Assembly (NCBI RefSeq): GCF_022352215.1
Contig: NZ_JAKRWF010000007.1
Coordinates: 1 to 64,000, forward strand
Origin: Flavihumibacter cheonanensis
Lineage (GTDB): Bacteria; Bacteroidota; Bacteroidia; Chitinophagales; Chitinophagaceae
Reading direction: 5' to 3'
Length of the DNA: 64,000 nucleotides
Shown: positions 1-8,454 of the stretch, piece after piece
Layout: every line of letters starts with the position of its first letter
Numbering within the stretch: position 1 is the stretch's first letter
Position numbers and translations under genes: made by a program
Notes under the pieces: model-generated
What the model was told of the DNA's origin: nothing
Databases searched by the model: none
Seen by the model: the letters and a program-made list of their open reading frames with translations, nothing else

Positions 1-203
1 AATTGGCTGTAATTTTAGACATGGCGTTTAGATGTTTGGTTAACTATCAAAGTTACTGTAGCTATCCTGCTTGCAGAATAGACTACTACCGCTCTAAACG
101 CCTACTTTATATAGCATAAGGGCTTGGTAAGCAACTGGGTGAATCCAGGAGAAAAAACAGTGGTGCGAGCGAAGAACAGAATCGTGTTCGGGCTGGCGGA
201 TGA

Positions 204-626
204 TCAACTGGTATGATCTGAAACAATCACCCATTTCCCATTTATTTTTTTAAACAGCAGCGTGAAATGTCCACCCACATCACCGGCCTCGCGGGTGAGC
301 TGCCATTTGCCAACTATCATCCAATAGTTGGGAGCTAATGGCAGAAAATGAAGTAGATCAAATTTCAAACTGCCCATTTTTGCCTGGGAATTATAATTGG
401 TTTTATATCGGCGAAGGGTATTGGCATGGCCATAGGTAACCCCGCTTGCTCCGATAAAAAGCAGGGAATCGGAGTTCCAGTAACCATCCATGAAAGCATC
501 AATATCACCTTTGTTCCAGGCGGCTTCCTGAGCAGATAATACTTTACGGATTGCCAACTCATCAGTATGTTGAGCAAAACTGTTAGTTGAAAACCCAATC
601 AACAGTATACAAAGCAGAAATCTCAT
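204..626 (-). CDS. Exported SnoaL/DUF4440-like protein
   Basis: A 140-residue protein that begins with a typical SPI signal (MRFLLC, hydrophobic stretch, cut near SFAQ). The mature part has the NTF2-like/DUF4440 pattern: an early helix with AWNKGDIDAFMDGYW, a central GHANTLRRY segment and C-terminal beta strands ending in a GKWVIVSDHTS motif. Proteins of this family fold as a cone and are small isomerase-like, binding or unknown-function proteins, so no substrate can be named. The ATG at 626 is preferred over an in-frame start 54 bases upstream because it gives a clean signal peptide and leaves room for a good -33/-7 promoter at 641-671. It is divergent from the ArsC-like gene. Confidence 0.75.
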   Translation of the reverse strand: MRFLLCILLIGFSTNSFAQHTDELAIRKVLSAQEAAWNKGDIDAFMDGYWNSDSLLFIGASGVTYGHANTLRRYKTNYNSQAKMGSLKFDLLHFLPLAPNYWMIVGKWQLTREAGDVGGHFTLLFKKINGKWVIVSDHTS

Positions 627-640
627 GGAAATTATTTTTG

Positions 641-671
641 GAAAGGTAGAGATCGATCCCGAATCAACAAA
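641..671 (-). promoter_or_regulatory. Bacteroidota-type promoter for the SnoaL-like gene
   Basis: On the minus strand TTTG (668-671) is followed after exactly 19 bases by TACCTTTC (641-648), a 7 of 8 match to the Bacteroidota -7 box TAnnTTTG. The ATG at 626 lies 15 bases downstream. The spacing matches the consensus for the phylum's primary sigma factor. No transcript data were available. Confidence 0.5.
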
Positions 672-708
672 ATGGTTCAACTGCTGTTATTTTGCAGTTT
701 AGAAGCAT

Positions 709-1059
709 ATGAAAAAGATTTATCACCTTGGAAATTGTGACACCTGCCAGAAAATACTGAAGGAAGTAGGTGCAGAAAAAAAGAAAGTCCAGCTGCAAGA
801 AATCAAAACGGAACCAATCACCGAACACCAACTGGACCAGATGAAAGAATTGGCCGGGAGTTACGAGGCGCTCTTTAGCAGGCGAGCAATTAAATATCGA
901 AGCATGGGGCTTCATGAACAAACGCTGACTGAAAAAGATTATCGCCGACTCATCCTGGAAGAATACACTTTTCTAAAACGTCCGGTTGCCATTGTTGGAA
1001 AACAAATTTTCATTGGCAATACCAAGGCAGTAGTAGAAAATTTAAAGAACGCATTATAG
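709..1059 (+). CDS. ArsC/Spx-like thioredoxin-fold protein
   Basis: A 116-residue cytoplasmic protein of the ArsC/Spx/YffB thioredoxin-fold family. It opens with MKKIYHLGNCDTCQK, where CDTC is a CxxC redox pair at the usual N-terminal position, and ends with the family signature LKRPVAIVGKQIFIGN (the RP in place of the ArsC active-site arginine-proline loop). Members are arsenate reductase-like or Spx-like regulators, and which applies cannot be decided from sequence alone. There is no arsenic operon nearby, so an arsenate role is not supported by context. The gene runs convergently into the 719-residue secreted protein: the last sense codon TTA is the reverse complement of that gene's TAA stop. 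Confidence 0.85.
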   Translation: MKKIYHLGNCDTCQKILKEVGAEKKKVQLQEIKTEPITEHQLDQMKELAGSYEALFSRRAIKYRSMGLHEQTLTEKDYRRLILEEYTFLKRPVAIVGKQIFIGNTKAVVENLKNAL

Positions 1060-3213
1060 TACCGCAGCATCGTCATTGAAGAGTCGAATCACAAACAGAC
1101 TTAGATTTCTGTATGGCGGAACATATTCGGCAAACAAGTTGCGGGTTGCTTCTGATTTGCTGAACTGATCGTTAAGTTTGGTCCAGAAATCCGGCCAGTA
1201 AACATCCTGTTCCTGTAATAAAAGTGCATTCAACTCCTGGATCATAGGGTCGTTAATCAGTTTGGAACCGATTTGTTTGGTAGCAACAATCTGGGCCTCC
1301 GGACTTTTACCTGCCACAGTCAAAAGGTTTTTATACCCGCCACAGGATCCTAAAATAGCGAGTTTCATATAGGGCTGAAGGTATCCCAATGTAGTAGGCA
1401 GGTGATAACTGTGGCCCCGGTGAATGATGATCCCCGGTTTAATATTTTGACGGGTCAGGTATTCGAGCAATTGTTGTTGGGCCTTCTCATCCTCCCGAAA
1501 AGTATGATCAAGGGGAAGATTAGCATATATATTAACCGGCTGCATGGATTTTTTAGAGCAGATTTCTATCCACTTAGGGAGTCTCGCAATTTCCCAAATG
1601 GATGTATCCCGGAACAGCTGCAAAAAATTAGAAAAACTAGCCTTGCCGTCTTCATCTCCATAAAATAAAACGAGCTGATGAATCACCTGGTCTGAACCCA
1701 TGATCGATTTCAGCGAAAGCAGTTCATAGTTACCCAACCGGGCAAAAAGTTCCTGCCTGGAAGAAGGATTATTTGCTACCTGGTAAATCTGATCCAGTAT
1801 TTTGTAAAGACGAATGCCATAAAAATTATCGGTATTCCTGCATCGCCGCAGGTTTTCCTCCAGCAATTCACCCACGATCGTATTAGCAAGTGAATCGGAT
1901 GATAAACTGATAAACGCATCAGCCACATCCATCGCTTCCTCCAATCCGCTTTCTCGATCTGACTCAATACCCGAGACAAATCGCGATAAGAGTAGTTTCC
2001 GCTCTGCTTCCGGCATGTTTGCCAGATAATCTCCGAGTACGTTATAATGAGAGCAGATCCTGATAAATTTTCTAAACTGGTCATAGGCCACCATTTCCAT
2101 CAGGCTATCTGACCGGCCAGCCGGAACCTGTTGCATCATACGTTTGTAGATTCCCAGAAAACTGGAAGTATACAATTCGTCTTCTCCGGTGGTAATCAAG
2201 TAATACAAATCAATAGTGCGTAAGGGCTGAATACTCGCAAATCTTGTAGCCTGACCATTCTCATGCAGATCATTGATTGGCTTGATATAAAAAGCCATGG
2301 CCTTATCGTGTAGAGCAGCGCGGAGAGCGGGCTGCATTCCGACAGAAGGGCCCGCAGGTTTCGATCTTCGTATTTCCTGAATGGCATCCACCAATGTTTG
2401 GTAATACCCATTAACGTTAGAGCTCCTAAGCATTAGCAGGCTATCTGCTGTGTATTTTTTTTCAACAAGTCCGGATGCAAAATGAGCCAGTTCCCCCACA
2501 TTACGATTACCAGCCATATTTACCAATTCCCGAATCAGCGGGTGGGAGGAGTTTCTGATATAGGTAGCGAGTGGTGTTTGTTGTTGATTGATGTATTGAA
2601 TCAGTTTTAGGGGAATTCGTTCGGCAATAAATACAAGTGCTGTGTCTTTGTAAGGAAAATCGGGTCTTCTCTCAAGAAAAGGAAAAAGATTTTCTACTCC
2701 AACTGCCACCCTCCTAACATCAGCCAGTTGTTGAAGTCGTTTTCCCACAGGATACAACCGAAACGCATCTGCCATCAATTGAGTTCTTTTAGCGCCAAAA
2801 CCTGCCATAATTCCCTGCAGAGGAAGGTCATTTACCACTGCATTTGCTATTTGAGGAAATTTTTCGAGCGCATATGGGATATCGTACACATCGTATTGCT
2901 GTTGCTGAAGGCTCGCCCGAAGTGTTTGTAAAAAATACCGGAGACTGGTAATGCTGTTGATCCGTTCTTTGGGTTTACTTTCTTCCCTTTCTGAGAAAGC
3001 AGCCTGTAAACTATCGATGGTAAAGTAGGCGAATTCTCTAATCCGGATTCTGATTCCCTCTTCTCCTCTGAACTGATTGAGAAATTGCCTGTACTGTATC
3101 TGTTCAGCATCCAACAGTGCATTTGCCTCTGACAGGTTAGCCTGAGCACTTGTGAACAGGGTAAAGGAAAAAAAACAGCATATAAATAGTAAAATTCTCT
3201 CGCTACGGCTCAT
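1054..3213 (-). CDS. Secreted protein with possible clan CD (caspase-fold) peptidase domain
   Basis: A 719-residue protein with an SPI signal (hydrophobic residues about 6-22, cut after TSAQA). Residues about 30-540 are helix-rich without a recognised domain. Near the C-terminus there are two short motifs each at the end of a hydrophobic strand: IIIHRGHS (G600-H601) and LAILGSCGG (C624), preceded by VLFYGDEDG. A His-Gly/Cys pair placed after successive beta strands is the hallmark of clan CD cysteine peptidases (caspases, gingipains, clostripain, CHAT), so a secreted peptidase is plausible; this is inference from motifs, not a family match. The His-Cys gap of 23 residues is shorter than in gingipains. 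The final 90 residues are unassigned. The neighbouring genes give no functional hint. Confidence 0.8.
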   Translation of the reverse strand: MSRSERILLFICCFFSFTLFTSAQANLSEANALLDAEQIQYRQFLNQFRGEEGIRIRIREFAYFTIDSLQAAFSEREESKPKERINSITSLRYFLQTLRASLQQQQYDVYDIPYALEKFPQIANAVVNDLPLQGIMAGFGAKRTQLMADAFRLYPVGKRLQQLADVRRVAVGVENLFPFLERRPDFPYKDTALVFIAERIPLKLIQYINQQQTPLATYIRNSSHPLIRELVNMAGNRNVGELAHFASGLVEKKYTADSLLMLRSSNVNGYYQTLVDAIQEIRRSKPAGPSVGMQPALRAALHDKAMAFYIKPINDLHENGQATRFASIQPLRTIDLYYLITTGEDELYTSSFLGIYKRMMQQVPAGRSDSLMEMVAYDQFRKFIRICSHYNVLGDYLANMPEAERKLLLSRFVSGIESDRESGLEEAMDVADAFISLSSDSLANTIVGELLEENLRRCRNTDNFYGIRLYKILDQIYQVANNPSSRQELFARLGNYELLSLKSIMGSDQVIHQLVLFYGDEDGKASFSNFLQLFRDTSIWEIARLPKWIEICSKKSMQPVNIYANLPLDHTFREDEKAQQQLLEYLTRQNIKPGIIIHRGHSYHLPTTLGYLQPYMKLAILGSCGGYKNLLTVAGKSPEAQIVATKQIGSKLINDPMIQELNALLLQEQDVYWPDFWTKLNDQFSKSEATRNLFAEYVPPYRNLSLFVIRLFNDDAAVL

Positions 3214-3259
3214 GTTTAGATTTCAGCCTCAAGTTACGCTGAAAAATGCATACCGCCTG

Positions 3260-4165
3260 CTACTGGGCAAACTGGAGCAGAATTCCGGATACCGCTTCGG
3301 ACGGTCCGAATGCTTCCAGTAATTGCTGGTAATGATTGGGGTTGATTTTTTCAAAATGTGTGGCTTTTCTGGCTTCTGTCCAGCCAGCTCGCAGTTGTTC
3401 AATTACTTGAGGATTATTCTGGTGTACGATTAACAAACAAGCCACCAGTTTTTCCTGTAGTGCAACAGGAAGGCGGGTATTTACCAGTGCCGGGCCAAGC
3501 GGTATCTCAGGTGATACGACAATCTCCCGGAGTTCACTTTTAAAACCGGGATTTTCCTGAAGAAAAACTTGAAATGCATCCTGGCCCATTGCAGCCAGAT
3601 CAGCGCTTGCATTAACAACTGCTTCCACCGCTGCTTTGTGCGTTCCGGCATATTGGAGTGATTTGAATTCCTGCTCGGGATTTGAAAGCGTTCTATTATT
3701 CAAAAGCAATCGGGGCACCAGGTTGCCCGAGGTAGACCCAGGTGCTACAAGTGCAAGCCTGATTTCAGCACTTTTGTCTTTTAGCTTAGTCCAGTCGATA
3801 GTTGAATTGGTTCTTGCTATGAAGGAAGTCTTGTAGACATCCCTGGTACCTTTTGGAACAACCCAGGTAACCGGAGCCCACATAGGATGTTTCTTTTCAG
3901 AAGCAGAAAGTAACAGATAGCCAAACGTATTGATAAAGCCAAGGTCAACTTCCCCCATTTGAAGCGCTGTGATAAACTCGGGTACGGACTGATAAGAGTG
4001 AATCTCTACCGGGATTCCTATTGTTTTCTCAATATGATTTGCCAATGGTTCAAGATTCGCAATCCGATTGTTCGTGTCATACCGGTAAGTAGCCAATCTA
4101 AACGCTTGAGCATTTCCTTCTGTAATCAGAAATAACAGGAATAAAAAGAGACTGGTCCGTATCAT
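3260..4165 (-). CDS. PhnD-like phosphate/phosphonate-type substrate-binding protein
   Basis: A 301-residue exported protein (signal MIRTSLFLFLLFLITEGNAQA) with the periplasmic binding protein type 2 fold of the PhnD/SsuA-like family: FRLATYRYDTN, LANHIEKTIGIPVEI, ALQMGEVDLGFINTFGYLL and the APGSTSGNLVPRLLL motif that contacts the ligand in PhnD. In classical systems PhnD feeds an ABC transporter for phosphonates, but no permease or ATPase gene lies in the neighbourhood. Orphan copies in Bacteroidota may act as sensors or scavengers. The downstream ATG at 4165 is chosen because the first ATG adds seven residues ahead of the signal n-region. It lies 46 bases from the next minus gene. Confidence 0.8.
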   Translation of the reverse strand: MIRTSLFLFLLFLITEGNAQAFRLATYRYDTNNRIANLEPLANHIEKTIGIPVEIHSYQSVPEFITALQMGEVDLGFINTFGYLLLSASEKKHPMWAPVTWVVPKGTRDVYKTSFIARTNSTIDWTKLKDKSAEIRLALVAPGSTSGNLVPRLLLNNRTLSNPEQEFKSLQYAGTHKAAVEAVVNASADLAAMGQDAFQVFLQENPGFKSELREIVVSPEIPLGPALVNTRLPVALQEKLVACLLIVHQNNPQVIEQLRAGWTEARKATHFEKINPNHYQQLLEAFGPSEAVSGILLQFAQ

Positions 4166-4232
4166 GGAACAAATATCTAATAGCAACTTAAATTGTAGTG
4201 AAAGAAAACGGTTCTCTGGTTCTATTATAATT

Positions 4233-4676
4233 TTAAAGGCCTATACTAAGGATTGCCTCCAGTTGATTTGAACCAATACCCCTGGATAATTCTTCTACCT
4301 GGATTTGCTGATTAACACGATAGATTTTTTGTGCAGTCAACTGATAAAATATTTTTTTGCCCTGCACCATTTCAATAGGCTTTTCAATAATGAGCGGATC
4401 TTCAGGTCCTGGGTAGCTGGTCAATTGACGGATGGGCACCAGCGTATCCCAAATCCTTACAGGCATTGCATTTTCTAATTTGGTCTGATGAATAGATAGC
4501 CGTATGCCGGCATCCTTTGACAGCGGTTGTTCCTGCCTCATGCGCGGGTCAGAAAAAATTTTAAACTGTACGAGTCCGGCCACTGGTTTTGGGTTGGATG
4601 GCAGTGGAGGTGGGCTGACTGATTTATTGCACGACATCATTAATGCGCATGCAAGCACAAATGGTAAAAGGTTCAT
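4233..4676 (-). CDS. Small lipoprotein, unknown function
   Basis: A 147-residue protein that starts with a lipoprotein signal: MNLLPFVLACALMMSC with Cys16 as the lipidation site, followed by a Pro/Ser-rich linker (SPPPLPSNPKPVAG). The remainder looks like a beta-sandwich (VQFKIFSDPRMRQEQPLS..., IRLSIHQTKLENAMPVRIWDTL), but no family is recognised. It shares orientation with the PhnD-like gene 67 bases further on and may be cotranscribed with it. Divergent from the next plus-strand lipoprotein. Confidence 0.7.
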   Translation of the reverse strand: MNLLPFVLACALMMSCNKSVSPPPLPSNPKPVAGLVQFKIFSDPRMRQEQPLSKDAGIRLSIHQTKLENAMPVRIWDTLVPIRQLTSYPGPEDPLIIEKPIEMVQGKKIFYQLTAQKIYRVNQQIQVEELSRGIGSNQLEAILSIGL

Positions 4677-4862
4677 GATGGATAGGTAAAATGGTTAATG
4701 GATCTACGAGATGAGCAACACTATGGTTCATTTCGTTGCATGATTTCGACGAAATTTTCAGTTTTCACAATTGTCGCCGATGATACCGGATTAAACACCA
4801 CTCATCCCAAAGACATTCGTTTTTACTACCGCGATCTGTCAGGATATAAAATCACCTTGTTT

Positions 4863-5672
4863 ATGAAAAAAATGAGTCAGTTCCTGATGGTTTTAATAGC
4901 CGGCTGTGTTGTTTTCAGTAGTTGCCGTAAAAATGATGACGGCCCCTCTTCTCCAACACCTTTACCTGAAAACATGAAATGGGTTAAAAAAGTGGTAGCC
5001 GGGCCGAATGACTATTATAGTTACACGTATTCAGACCAAAAAAAGCTAGGCAGCTACACATCCAAATGGGTTTTTTCACCTGAAGGCCCAATAATCCGTA
5101 CCTACGAGGTTTCTTATCAATACCAGGATGGTAAAGTCAAGGAAGCAGTAACTCAAAGTGGTGGGAAACAGTTGTTTTTTTATAAAAACAATCAGCTGGA
5201 CCGATCAGAATTCTATTTTCCCAATGGCGAAAAATATGCTGACCATCAGTATATGTATAACAACATCCAGCAGTTGACGGAAATTATTGAAACGATTGTT
5301 GAGCCCATTGAAGTAAGCCAGGTTCGAACTCAATTGTTCTATGATTCAAAGGGAAACCTGACAAAACGTGTGAATCAACAAAAAATGAAAGGAGCCAACC
5401 AATTCCAGTTAACATCCACTTTACTGGTTGAGCAGTATGATACTAAATATCATACGATTCCAGCTGAAATTTGGGGTCAATTTTTACCTGGATTAATCCT
5501 CCATCGTAATAATCCTATACGATTCAAAGAATTATTACCCAATGGAACTGTTCATCAGATTATTCATATGAGTTATGAATATGATGCTAATGGATTCCCA
5601 ACTGCCCGGATACAACACATTGAGATGAATGGCCAGCATAAGCCCTCGATACGGTATGATTACGAATATTAA
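4863..5672 (+). CDS. Lipoprotein with YD/RHS-like beta repeats
   Basis: A 269-residue protein that starts MKKMSQFLMVLIAGCVVFSSC, a lipoprotein signal with lipobox FSSC. The mature part contains degenerate tyrosine-aspartate style strands: YTYSDQKKLGSY, YQYQDGKVKEA, FYDSKGNLTKRVNQ, SYEYDANGFPTARI and the terminal IRYDYEY. These resemble the YD-repeat beta-hairpins common in Bacteroidota surface lipoproteins (DUF4595-like), and a binding or scaffold role is likely, but the ligand is unknown. An open frame extends 165 bases further upstream, but the ATG at 4863 is chosen because it alone produces the lipoprotein signal. Confidence 0.8.
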   Translation: MKKMSQFLMVLIAGCVVFSSCRKNDDGPSSPTPLPENMKWVKKVVAGPNDYYSYTYSDQKKLGSYTSKWVFSPEGPIIRTYEVSYQYQDGKVKEAVTQSGGKQLFFYKNNQLDRSEFYFPNGEKYADHQYMYNNIQQLTEIIETIVEPIEVSQVRTQLFYDSKGNLTKRVNQQKMKGANQFQLTSTLLVEQYDTKYHTIPAEIWGQFLPGLILHRNNPIRFKELLPNGTVHQIIHMSYEYDANGFPTARIQHIEMNGQHKPSIRYDYEY

Positions 5673-5720
5673 GCTTTCTACCATTCATCCCCCAAAAACA
5701 ACAGTTCATTAACAAATACC

Positions 5721-5751
5721 TTGCAGGTATTCTTATCCAGTAATAGCTTTG
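5721..5751 (+). promoter_or_regulatory. Bacteroidota-type promoter for the small exported peptide
   Basis: TTG (5721-5723) and TAGCTTTG (5744-5751, a full match to TAnnTTTG) are separated by 20 bases. The ATG of the 65-residue gene lies 20 bases further on. A short hairpin AATACC/GGTATT (5715-5731) overlaps the -33 element. Confidence 0.5.
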
Positions 5752-5770
5752 CAGTATCAAACCTGATTTT

Positions 5771-5968
5771 ATGAAATTATTCTATTCACTCGCAGTTTGC
5801 CTGATTTTGTTATCAGGTTTGGCTGCAAAAGCTATTCTTCAGCCAATAGAGCCTCCGGGAGGAGCAACAACTACAGTAATTCCGCTTAAAGAGAACAAAG
5901 TACAGGCAGCAAAACTTTCCTGGGTTAAATCCAAAATGGAAAGCCATTGCTGCGGTAAATGCAGTTGA
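5771..5968 (+). CDS. Small exported peptide with Cys-rich tail
   Basis: A 65-residue protein with a signal sequence (MKLFYSLAVCLILLSGLAAKA) and a short mature part that ends HCCGKCS, a cluster of one His and three Cys that could bind a metal or form disulfides. No family is recognised. A good promoter match lies just upstream and the ORF ends exactly where the UvrD stop codon begins on the other strand, with no base between the two genes, which supports it being a real gene. Function unknown. Confidence 0.6.
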   Translation: MKLFYSLAVCLILLSGLAAKAILQPIEPPGGATTTVIPLKENKVQAAKLSWVKSKMESHCCGKCS

Positions 5969-8317
5969 TTATTCTTCCACAATCCTGAGTTTCGCGTAAT
6001 TCAACATGATCTTTTTTTCCCCGTTCATTTCAAACTGAACAGTTGCGATAGGGTTGTGTGCGCTTCCTTCCATTTTTAATACTTTCCCGAAGCCAAATTT
6101 CTGGTGTTCTACTTTTTGTCCGGCTTGCAAATTGGATGTATCACTTGGAATAAAATTTGCAGATGGCGTATGTTCCACAACTTTGGGAGCAGCTTTTGGT
6201 GGAATATAAGATGGCACCGTATCTTTTCTTTTTGCCGGTGGTGGTCCGTATAATTTTTCTGCCTGTTCGGTGGCGCCAAATCCCCTCATGCGGTCAAATG
6301 CTGAGCCTTGTGTATAACTTGCCCCCTGGTTTCTGGAACCTCCCCCGGCAAAAGTCCGATCCAGGTACTGGTTAGGAATTTCATCAATAAACCGACTGGG
6401 TTCGTTCTGTTGCAGTTGCCCGAATTTATACCGGGTATTTGCGTAAGTGATCCAGAGTTTCTGTTTGGCGCGGGTGATAACTACATAAAAAAGCCGGCGC
6501 TCCTCTTCCAATTCTTCTCTTGTGTTGATACTCATTGCATTGGGAAATAACATTTCCTCCAGTCCGGCTGCAAACACAACCGGAAATTCCAGTCCCTTTG
6601 CTGCATGGATGGTCATCAATTTAACAGTATCTGCATTCGGATCTTTTTCATCCGCATCGGTCAGGAGGGTGATTTGCTGTAAATAGGCAGCTAATCCCTT
6701 GTCGCCCACTTCCCCTTCATCATTGCTGGGAGTCTCCGTGAATTCCTTGATAGAGTTAAGTAATTCCTGGACGTTTTCATAGCGCTGTAATCCCTCAACG
6801 GTTTTATCATTGAACAATTCCTTTACGATATTGGCCTGTTTACCCACATGAAAGGCAACATCATAGGCATTTTTAAAAGCCAGCATACTTTGGCAACCTT
6901 TGATCATGGTTACAAACTGTTCGATAGCCTCAAGGGTACCCGCTTTGAATCCGGCCAGCGAGGCATTTTCCAGTACTTCCCACATCGTAATATTATGGGT
7001 ATTGGCCATCAGCAAGATTTTATCGATAGTGGTTTTGCCAATCCCCCGAACCGGATAATTAATAATTCTTTTGAGCGCTTCTTCATCCCGGGTGTTTACA
7101 ATTAACCTCAGGTAGGCGACAAAATCTTTAATTTCTTTTCGTGCATAAAAGCTTACTCCTCCGTACATTGTATAAGGAATCCCCATCCTGCGCAAACTTT
7201 CTTCAAAAGCCCGGCTTTGTGCATTGGTACGGTATAAAATAGCGAAATCCCGGTTGCTGAAATGATTACGCAACTTTTGTTCCTGGATAGTATCTGCAAC
7301 AAATTTCCCCTCGTCGTTATCTGTCATGGTACGAACCAGCCGGATCTTTTCTCCCTCCCCATTTTCCGTCCATAGTTCTTTAGGAATCTGACCTTTGTTG
7401 TTATTGATTACTTCATTCGCAACATTCAGGATGCTTTTTGTACTGCGGTAATTCTGTTCCAATTTGATCACTTTTACATCATCGTAATCTTTCTGAAACT
7501 GCAGAATATTCTGAATAGTGGCACCCCGGAAGGAATAAATTGATTGCGCATCGTCTCCCACTACGCAAACATTTTCGTGGGCCGCTCCCAGCAGTTTGAT
7601 GATCTCATATTGTGCAGGGTTGGTATCCTGGTACTCATCAATCAGGATATACCTGAATTTATGCTGGTATTTATGAAGCGATTCCGGAAAATGTTTCAGT
7701 AGCTCATACATTTTGATCAGCAGGTCATCAAAATCCATTGCCCCGTTTTTAAAACATCTCTTGGCGTAGGCAGCATAGATCTGTGCGATGGCAGGCCGGT
7801 TAGAGCGACTGTCTTCCTGCTGTATATAGTAATCCTGGGCATATTCAGCCGGACCAACCAGTGCGTTTTTGGCGGAACTGATTCGATTGAATACAATATT
7901 CGGCTTGTAGAGTTTGTCATCCAGGTTTAGTTCGTTAATTACTGTTTTCACCACAGATTTAGCATCATCGGTATCATAAATGGTAAAGGAGTTGGGATAT
8001 CCCAGATGATGTGCTTCGCTTCTTAAGATGCGGGCGAACACGGAGTGGAAGGTGCCGACGTAGAGATTTCTCGCATCCGAATTTCCAAGGATTTTTTCAA
8101 TCCTTTCTTTCATCTCCTTTGCTGCTTTATTGGTAAACGTGAGGGCCAGAATATTGAAGGCATCAACCCGATGGAAAGACATCAGGTGTGCGATCCTGGT
8201 GGTTAACACCTTGGTTTTTCCACTACCCGCACCTGCTACAATCATAAGGGGGCCATCTTTATGTAAAACAGCTGCTCGCTGTTGTTCATTTAATCCGTTC
8301 AGGTAATCTTGCTTCAT
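5969..8317 (-). CDS. uvrD: UvrD/PcrA-type SF1A DNA helicase
   Basis: A 782-residue ATP-dependent 3'-5' DNA helicase of the UvrD/Rep/PcrA family used in nucleotide excision and mismatch repair. It begins LNGLNEQQRAAV (Q motif), has Walker A GAGSGKT at residues 29-35, LTFTNKAAKEMKERI (Ia), DEYQDTNPAQYE (Walker B), VVGDDAQSIYSFRGA (III), LEQNYRSTKSIL (IV), LMTIHAAKGLEFPVVF (V) and FYVVITRAKQKLWI (VI). The C-terminus has the PcrA-like tail with GQKVEHQKFGFGKVL, the RNA polymerase-binding Tudor-like fold. The ATG at 8317 is used; a longer reading frame upstream runs through the palindromic repeat and is not credible. It is cytoplasmic and monocistronic. Confidence 0.95.
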   Translation of the reverse strand: MKQDYLNGLNEQQRAAVLHKDGPLMIVAGAGSGKTKVLTTRIAHLMSFHRVDAFNILALTFTNKAAKEMKERIEKILGNSDARNLYVGTFHSVFARILRSEAHHLGYPNSFTIYDTDDAKSVVKTVINELNLDDKLYKPNIVFNRISSAKNALVGPAEYAQDYYIQQEDSRSNRPAIAQIYAAYAKRCFKNGAMDFDDLLIKMYELLKHFPESLHKYQHKFRYILIDEYQDTNPAQYEIIKLLGAAHENVCVVGDDAQSIYSFRGATIQNILQFQKDYDDVKVIKLEQNYRSTKSILNVANEVINNNKGQIPKELWTENGEGEKIRLVRTMTDNDEGKFVADTIQEQKLRNHFSNRDFAILYRTNAQSRAFEESLRRMGIPYTMYGGVSFYARKEIKDFVAYLRLIVNTRDEEALKRIINYPVRGIGKTTIDKILLMANTHNITMWEVLENASLAGFKAGTLEAIEQFVTMIKGCQSMLAFKNAYDVAFHVGKQANIVKELFNDKTVEGLQRYENVQELLNSIKEFTETPSNDEGEVGDKGLAAYLQQITLLTDADEKDPNADTVKLMTIHAAKGLEFPVVFAAGLEEMLFPNAMSINTREELEEERRLFYVVITRAKQKLWITYANTRYKFGQLQQNEPSRFIDEIPNQYLDRTFAGGGSRNQGASYTQGSAFDRMRGFGATEQAEKLYGPPPAKRKDTVPSYIPPKAAPKVVEHTPSANFIPSDTSNLQAGQKVEHQKFGFGKVLKMEGSAHNPIATVQFEMNGEKKIMLNYAKLRIVEE

Positions 8318-8420
8318 CAAATTCGGGCGGCGCTTGTTTAGACGATCGAAAGATCCAGCGACAAGCCTGCAATTTACATAGAAATGGCCCCATGCGGAAA
8401 GCGTGTTTTCCCCAGCTTCC

Positions 8421-8451
8421 CTCACCCGTCCGGTGGCACCGGACGGGTGAG
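8421..8451. repeat. 31-bp perfect palindrome, REP-type copy 1
   Basis: Arms CTCACCCGTCCGGTG (8421-8435) and its exact reverse complement (8437-8451) around a single central G. It begins three bases beyond the VWA gene's stop on the minus strand. The same palindrome recurs at 19949-19979 and, with the central base inverted, at 50442-50466. It can form a stable RNA hairpin and may serve as a 3' end for the VWA transcript. Confidence 0.9.
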
Positions 8452-8454
8452 GAG

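Noticed and set aside
1-203. Left edge, searched for a gene or tRNA
   Set aside because: A 37-codon open frame (3-113, plus) has no recognisable sequence and no start in the window is convincing; no tRNA cloverleaf was found by eye.
8318-8425. N-terminal extension of UvrD
   Set aside because: The extra 36 residues run through the palindrome region and do not resemble the family N-terminus, which starts with the Q motif close to the ATG at 8317.
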